Origin: Alphaproteobacteria bacterium
GTDB lineage: Bacteria; Pseudomonadota; Alphaproteobacteria; RF32; UBA3637
Length of the DNA: 10,528 nucleotides
Assembly (NCBI GenBank): GCA_017414845.1
Contig: JAFQJY010000144.1
Location: 1-10,528, forward strand
Direction of reading: 5' to 3'
Below, piece by piece: positions 6,687 to 10,528 of the stretch (positions are counted from its first letter, which is position 1; every line of letters begins with the position of its first letter). The notes below the pieces were generated by a model that saw nothing but the letters and a program-made list of their open reading frames with translations, was not told the origin of the DNA and did no database searches. A program made the position numbers and the translations under genes.

Positions 6687-8187
6687 ATGGTTCTCATCTG
6701 CGTGGAATGATATAAAAACAGAGGTTTTAAGTTTCGTTCGTCAAAATGATTTTTGGAAAAAACTGTTGTTTATATACAGTGTTTATTTTGTCGGTTTTTT
6801 GTCTTTGATACAGGCAAATTATCTTTATAAAACGGACTTGTCTCGTGTAGGAGAACAGGCGCCTTATAATGTGGCTAATTGGGGACATTCAGGACGGTGG
6901 CTCAATGACCTGTTTACGCTTATTTTCCACTTTGACACTTATCCGAGAGATATTTCCCCTTTATCGCAGTTGTTAGCTATTTTTGTGCTGTCAATTGCCT
7001 CTATGATTTTAGTCCGTGTCGTTTGTAAAAAGACGACTTATATGAAACTTTTGGTTTCATCCGTTATCGGATTATGTCCTTATTATTTACAGGTTTTTAG
7101 TTATGTGTTTGACTGTCTGTTTTATAGTATAGGAGTCTTTACGGCGATAGCTCCGTTTCTGTTTTATAAACGGGATAAAGCATTTTATGTGACATCTGCC
7201 GTCGGTTTGACATGCTGTTATTTGATTTTTCAATCTACGATAAGTATTTATATGGTTATCGTAACATATTTATTTTGGGCAGATTACCAAAACAGTGATG
7301 TTTTGTTTAAAGATTTAGTCAAAAAAGTTTTTCTGACAGTGGCTGTCTTTTTTGTGGTAAGTTTAGGATATTATGTTCTTGTTCAGTCAGCATTTTCGCC
7401 GAATGTACCGGCCAGAAGACAATCGGCATTATGTGAATGGGCTAACTGTTGGTCCGTTTTCTCATCTAATTTTCATCGTGCGATAACAGAAAGATTATAT
7501 GGTCCTTGGGTAGGAACACCGATGGGGTATGCTTTCGGTGCGGTGTTAGGAGCTTTTTTGATTTATCAAATTAAATCAGCCCTCCGTAATAAACGGATGT
7601 GTCCGAAGATTATTCATGTCGTGGTTGCCATAGGGGCATTTTCATTGATGTTATTGTTTATTCTTCTTTGGACGATGTTCTTTACGTTTATGTATTGGAA
7701 TGCCCGTATTTGGATAGCAGTCGGTCCGTGTTTTGCCGTGATGATGTTGGCAATGTTTAATGAACAAAATGTAAAATTAAGAAAGGTATTTGTGGTTGTT
7801 TCTGTTATTTTGACCTGGGGATGTGTTGTCTTTGCAAATGTTGTCGGTAATCTTATAGAAATTCAAAAAAGATATGAAAATTTCGTTCTTTTCGGCTTGG
7901 CACAGGATTTATCTCAATTTCCGGATAAGGAATTTACTTTTAATCACCGTACGATACAGAGCCCTATTGTGAAAAAACGAGGAGAACGTTATCCGATACT
8001 TTGTGATTTAGCAACAGGGATGCAAACAAAATACAGAAGGTTTAGGGACTATGTTATCGGTTTTTATCGTCCGGAATTAGTGATGTGCAAGAACAAAAAA
8101 CGCTCTATGGATAAAGAGGTGTTTAAAAGAGAAGAGTATACATTCGTTCAAATAAACGATACGTGTATAGAGGTACGGTTTAAATGA
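6679..8187 (+). CDS. GtrII-like polytopic membrane glycosyltransferase
   Basis: This 502-residue protein has about 10 hydrophobic membrane segments, beginning at 28-47 and ending near 368-390, then a soluble tail of about 110 residues. After the first helix it carries a periplasmic loop with D53, R56, W68, GRW (72-74) and RDISPLSQLL (90-99), the arrangement typical of the Glucos_trans_II (GtrII) family, plus NARIWI at 341-346. Members of that family take a sugar from undecaprenyl phosphate in the periplasm and attach it to O-antigen or another acceptor; in phage and Shigella clusters they sit beside GtrB, as here. It starts within the last 8 bases of the GtrB-type gene and ends in an ATGA overlap with the deacetylase gene, so the three are surely co-expressed. 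The acceptor is unknown. Family assignment rests on loop motifs and topology, not on a search. Confidence 0.78.
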   Translation: MTKWFSSAWNDIKTEVLSFVRQNDFWKKLLFIYSVYFVGFLSLIQANYLYKTDLSRVGEQAPYNVANWGHSGRWLNDLFTLIFHFDTYPRDISPLSQLLAIFVLSIASMILVRVVCKKTTYMKLLVSSVIGLCPYYLQVFSYVFDCLFYSIGVFTAIAPFLFYKRDKAFYVTSAVGLTCCYLIFQSTISIYMVIVTYLFWADYQNSDVLFKDLVKKVFLTVAVFFVVSLGYYVLVQSAFSPNVPARRQSALCEWANCWSVFSSNFHRAITERLYGPWVGTPMGYAFGAVLGAFLIYQIKSALRNKRMCPKIIHVVVAIGAFSLMLLFILLWTMFFTFMYWNARIWIAVGPCFAVMMLAMFNEQNVKLRKVFVVVSVILTWGCVVFANVVGNLIEIQKRYENFVLFGLAQDLSQFPDKEFTFNHRTIQSPIVKKRGERYPILCDLATGMQTKYRRFRDYVIGFYRPELVMCKNKKRSMDKEVFKREEYTFVQINDTCIEVRFK

Positions 8188-8975
8188 CAAATGTAATAAT
8201 CAATGCAGATGATTTCGGAATGGAAGAAGAAGTCAATAAGGCAATTGTGCTTTTGGCTGAAAGAGGGCTTATTCAGGCTACCAGCGTTATGGTCAATTTA
8301 CCTCTTTCGGATGAAGCGCTTCAAAAAGCACAAAGTTTTAAAAACGTCAATTTAGGACTTCATTTTAATTTAACGGAAGGTGTGGCTTTATCCGAACCGA
8401 AAGATGTTTCGCTGTTGGTTCGTTCGGACGGACGATTTAAGAACGGTTTTTTGAAACTTTTAATTCTGTCTTTTTTGCGTCCCTTTTCCTTTCAAAAACA
8501 GGTTCGGACAGAACTTGAAAATCAGTATCGGAAAATGACGAAATATCTTCATGTTACACATATTGATTCACATAGACATATTCATATGATACCTTTTATT
8601 TATCGTGAAGTTAAAAACTTAGCACGAGAAGTTCAAGTGCCTTATGTTCGTCAAGTCAATGAAAGTTTTTTATATACATTGAAAAGTAAAGGAGATTGGC
8701 GTTTTTTAACAGATGGCGGATTGATTAAATATATGGTTTTAAAGTTTCTCTATTACTTTAATCGGGATAAGAGCAATCGCTATTTTTACAGTATTCTTCA
8801 TACGGGACATTTGTTCGGAAAAAATGTAAAATCCGTTTGTGTCCCGTCAAAATACGATACGGTTGAAATCGGTATTCATCCGGCGAATACCTCTTCATCG
8901 ACAGATAAGCGCTTTCGTGAGTTGAATACACTTCTCAATCGGGAAATAAAAATCAGAGAACGAAAAAAATCCTAA
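8184..8975 (+). CDS. YdjC/ChbG-family carbohydrate deacetylase
   Basis: The 263-residue protein shows all YdjC landmarks: NADDFG at 7-12 (catalytic and metal Asp), GLHFNLTEG at 58-66 (metal His60), HIDSHRHIH at 126-134 (metal His130) and EIGIHPA at 228-234 (catalytic-site His232). These enzymes remove acetyl groups from N-acetylated sugars using a divalent metal. ChbG acts on chitin oligosaccharides, HpnK on hopanoid sugar and Francisella NaxD on undecaprenyl-phosphate-linked GalNAc. With no signal peptide it should act in the cytoplasm, fitting a lipid-linked sugar on the inner leaflet. ATG at 8184 overlaps the stop of the GtrII-like gene by 4 bases (ATGA), with AGAGG about 10 bases upstream. 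Partnership with the two preceding genes suggests it de-N-acetylates the sugar they carry (inference). Confidence 0.9.
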   Translation: MTNVIINADDFGMEEEVNKAIVLLAERGLIQATSVMVNLPLSDEALQKAQSFKNVNLGLHFNLTEGVALSEPKDVSLLVRSDGRFKNGFLKLLILSFLRPFSFQKQVRTELENQYRKMTKYLHVTHIDSHRHIHMIPFIYREVKNLAREVQVPYVRQVNESFLYTLKSKGDWRFLTDGGLIKYMVLKFLYYFNRDKSNRYFYSILHTGHLFGKNVKSVCVPSKYDTVEIGIHPANTSSSTDKRFRELNTLLNREIKIRERKKS

Positions 8976-8997
8976 AAAACAGGAAATGTTCTGAAAC

Positions 8998-9975
8998 TTA
9001 AAATAATTTCAGTTTTTTCAAAACGGCAATTTGCAAAAGTCCGATGACTGTAAGGATAGCCGTTACTGTCCAAAAACCGTTTTCATCCTGCCAAGGGATA
9101 CCGCCGATGTTGGAGCCGAGGAGTCCTGTGATCAATGTCAAAGGCATAAAAATAACGGTAACAATGGAAAGAATATACATGGTCTGACTGATGTTCAGAT
9201 TGATTTTACTGTCCAGTTCTTCTTGAGAAACAGAAGTATGGTCTCTGGCATAGTTGAGTTCTTCCACAGCCTGTATCAGTTCGTCGGAAGTTTCTGTAAA
9301 CAGTTCCCGAACATCAGGAGTAATCAAGGGATTTTCTTTCGTTTTTAAGGCATTAAAAACATCTCGTTGAGGGGCTAAATAACGTCTGAGACCGACAATT
9401 TTATGTCTTAAATCACTCAGATCAGAGCGAAGTTTCCTGTCGCTATGCGACGAGGCATCAATAATCCTTTCCTCTAAGTCGTCGGCTTCTTCGGCAATAT
9501 CTTCTATTGTTTTAGAAATATTTCTGGTCATCAGTTCAATCAGTCGGCAAAAACAGTCCATTTTATCTGTCGGGCCGACACCGTTAGCCAATTCTTCACG
9601 CACCTTTGATACAGCAACAACAGAACGATGGGATACGGTAATAATTCTGTTGCCCTCAATCCAAAAGTGTAAAGCAATCATATCATCAACATCGGCATTT
9701 CTGCCTTGATTGACACTGCGCAGGACGACAAATAATCCCTTAGGTGTAAGAAAATAGCGTGGATGTGTGTCTTCATCCAAAAGCCCTTCAATAACGGCTT
9801 CATCAAGACCGGATTTGTTTTTTATCCAATCTGCCGTTTTTTCATTTTTATAGTCTAGATGGATCCATCTTGTTTTCTTTGTTCCTTTAAGATACGGCAG
9901 ACGTTTCAGATTGACTTCTTGCCCTCCGCCTTGTCTATCCAAAAGAATACTGAATTGTGCTGTGAAACGTGCCAT
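8998..9975 (-). CDS. zntB: ZntB-like metal transporter of the CorA family
   Basis: The 325-residue protein begins with FTAQFSILLDRQGGGQEV, resembling the LLDGxGGG opening of ZntB. A long cytoplasmic domain (helices about 140-260, rich in E/D/R) is followed by two membrane helices near the C-terminus (about 263-285 and 301-318) joined by GLLGSNIGGIPW (284-295). The GxN-xGGIP loop is ZntB-like; the canonical CorA motif is GMN and ZntB usually has GIN, so GSN is a variant. ZntB is about 327 residues, a good match. Family members form pentamers in the inner membrane; ZntB moves zinc, although CorA relatives move magnesium. AAAGGAGG lies 4 bases before ATG 9975, which decides this start over the in-frame ATG at 10044. 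The gene follows a HlyIII-like gene after 10 bases and is probably co-transcribed with it. Confidence 0.85.
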   Translation of the reverse strand: MARFTAQFSILLDRQGGGQEVNLKRLPYLKGTKKTRWIHLDYKNEKTADWIKNKSGLDEAVIEGLLDEDTHPRYFLTPKGLFVVLRSVNQGRNADVDDMIALHFWIEGNRIITVSHRSVVAVSKVREELANGVGPTDKMDCFCRLIELMTRNISKTIEDIAEEADDLEERIIDASSHSDRKLRSDLSDLRHKIVGLRRYLAPQRDVFNALKTKENPLITPDVRELFTETSDELIQAVEELNYARDHTSVSQEELDSKINLNISQTMYILSIVTVIFMPLTLITGLLGSNIGGIPWQDENGFWTVTAILTVIGLLQIAVLKKLKLF

Positions 9976-9979
9976 AATG

Positions 9980-9987
9980 CCTCCTTT
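9980..9987 (-). promoter_or_regulatory. Strong ribosome binding site for the ZntB-like gene, overlapping the HlyIII-like stop
   Basis: On the minus strand AAAGGAGG ends 4 bases before ATG 9975. It overlaps the TAA of the upstream HlyIII-like gene (9988-9986), so ribosomes ending there can restart, which links expression of the pair. Confidence 0.85.
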
Positions 9988-10528
9988 AAGGAACAAAAAT
10001 CCATAGAATTGAGAAGAATTGTAAAATAGTGCCGGCAAGAACAAAACAATGCCAGATGGCGTGCGTATAGGCTTTGCTTTTCCAAATGTAAAATAAAATG
10101 CCTAAGGTATAGGCAAGGCCTCCGGAAATTAAAAAAACAATAGAAGTGGTATTGAGGGCTTCAAAAAGGTATTTAGAGGCAAAAACAACCATCCAGCCCA
10201 TACCTAAATATAATCCGATAGACCAAAGTTTTGTTCCACTTCCCGATAAAGTCAGTTTTAAAACAGTGCCGATGATTGCCAGACCCCAAATGATACCGAA
10301 CATTGTCCATCCGAGGGCTCCTCTGATGCTGACGAGTAAAAAGGGAGTATAAGAACCGGCTATCAGGTAATAAATGGCGATATGATCCAGTTTTTTGAGA
10401 CGTTTTTTTATTTTTTCCGATTGAATGGCGTGATAAATAGAGGAGGCGCTGTACATAAAAATAACGCTGGCGCCGAAAATAGCAGAAGAAACAATTCCCC
10501 ACGCATCCCCGTAAAGAGCAGAAAAAGC
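9986..10528 (-). CDS. HlyIII/YqfA-family membrane protein (5'-partial)
   Basis: The frame is open to the right edge, so about 30-40 N-terminal residues are outside; 180 are visible. The segment shows the HlyIII/PAQR-superfamily zinc-site pattern: SSIYH (SxxxH, His33 of the visible part), LDHIAIYYLIAGSYTPF (47-63) with Asp48, and HAIWH (HxxxH, 156-160) near the C-terminus. Hydrophobic helices alternate through the rest, giving the usual seven-helix integral membrane protein of the inner membrane. The family name comes from a Bacillus cereus hemolysin, but in most bacteria the role is unclear (for example membrane-lipid or fluidity homeostasis); a toxin function is not implied. The ATG at 10456 is internal. 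The gene lies 10 bases upstream of the ZntB-like gene. Confidence 0.88.
   Translation of the reverse strand, partial: AFSALYGDAWGIVSSAIFGASVIFMYSASSIYHAIQSEKIKKRLKKLDHIAIYYLIAGSYTPFLLVSIRGALGWTMFGIIWGLAIIGTVLKLTLSGSGTKLWSIGLYLGMGWMVVFASKYLFEALNTTSIVFLISGGLAYTLGILFYIWKSKAYTHAIWHCFVLAGTILQFFSILWIFVP

Noticed and set aside
8963..8984. Minus-strand terminator after the ZntB-like gene (TCCT/AGGA stem and a run of seven T)
   Set aside because: The stem is only 4 base pairs with a 7-base loop. The T run is suggestive but the hairpin is too weak to call, and no convincing terminator was seen for the plus-strand trio either.
9976..10044. N-terminal extension of the ZntB-like protein up to ATG 10044
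   Set aside because: The extension lies inside the HlyIII-like gene, and AAAGGAGG sits just before ATG 9975.
9986..10528. Toxin (hemolysin) function for the HlyIII-like gene
   Set aside because: The family name is historical; most members are integral membrane proteins of unclear role, and nothing here indicates secretion or haemolysis.

Overview
The window comes from a Gram-negative bacterium. It holds the C-terminal 1195 residues of a classical autotransporter with an outer-membrane beta-barrel, together with genes for building or decorating cell-surface glycan. The DNA is moderately AT-rich, Shine-Dalgarno sites are AAGGAGG-like and promoters are sigma70-like. The mix of genes would fit an uncultured host-associated lineage such as a gut alphaproteobacterium. 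That placement is inference and the sequence does not prove it.

Layout: (1) Positions 2-3589 (+): the 3' part of a large autotransporter whose passenger is about 20 'GGA(I/V/L)' plus 'FxxN' repeats, as in chlamydial polymorphic membrane proteins. It ends at a strong bidirectional terminator (3608-3638). (2) Positions 3639-3823: a gene-free spacer with three small dyads. (3) Positions 3824-5610 (-): a two-gene unit of a weakly kinase-like protein of unknown function, then a family-2 glycosyltransferase. The two overlap by one base (TAATG) and are driven by a near-consensus promoter. (4) Positions 5739-8975 (+): three overlapping genes for a polyprenyl-phosphate glycosyltransferase (GtrB/ArnC type), a GtrII-like multi-membrane glycosyltransferase and a YdjC/ChbG-type carbohydrate deacetylase. 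(5) Positions 8998-10528 (-): a HlyIII/YqfA-type membrane protein cut by the window edge, followed after 10 bases by a ZntB-like CorA-family metal transporter.

The most interesting unit is the plus-strand trio. Its logic matches pathways that make a lipid-linked sugar at the inner leaflet, remove its N-acyl group, and transfer the resulting amino sugar to a surface acceptor in the periplasm. The precedents are ArnC-ArnD-ArnT and, more closely, the Francisella route with the YdjC-family deacetylase NaxD. Here the final step would be done by a GtrII-like protein and not by an ArnT/FlmK-like one. The divergent glycosyltransferase/kinase-like pair shares the 128-base intergenic region with the trio, so the two units may belong to one surface-glycan locus.

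Several start codons were moved from the longest possible frame to the one with a well-placed ribosome binding site: 5739, 6679 and 9975. Two genes run off the window: the autotransporter at the left edge and the HlyIII-like gene at the right edge.
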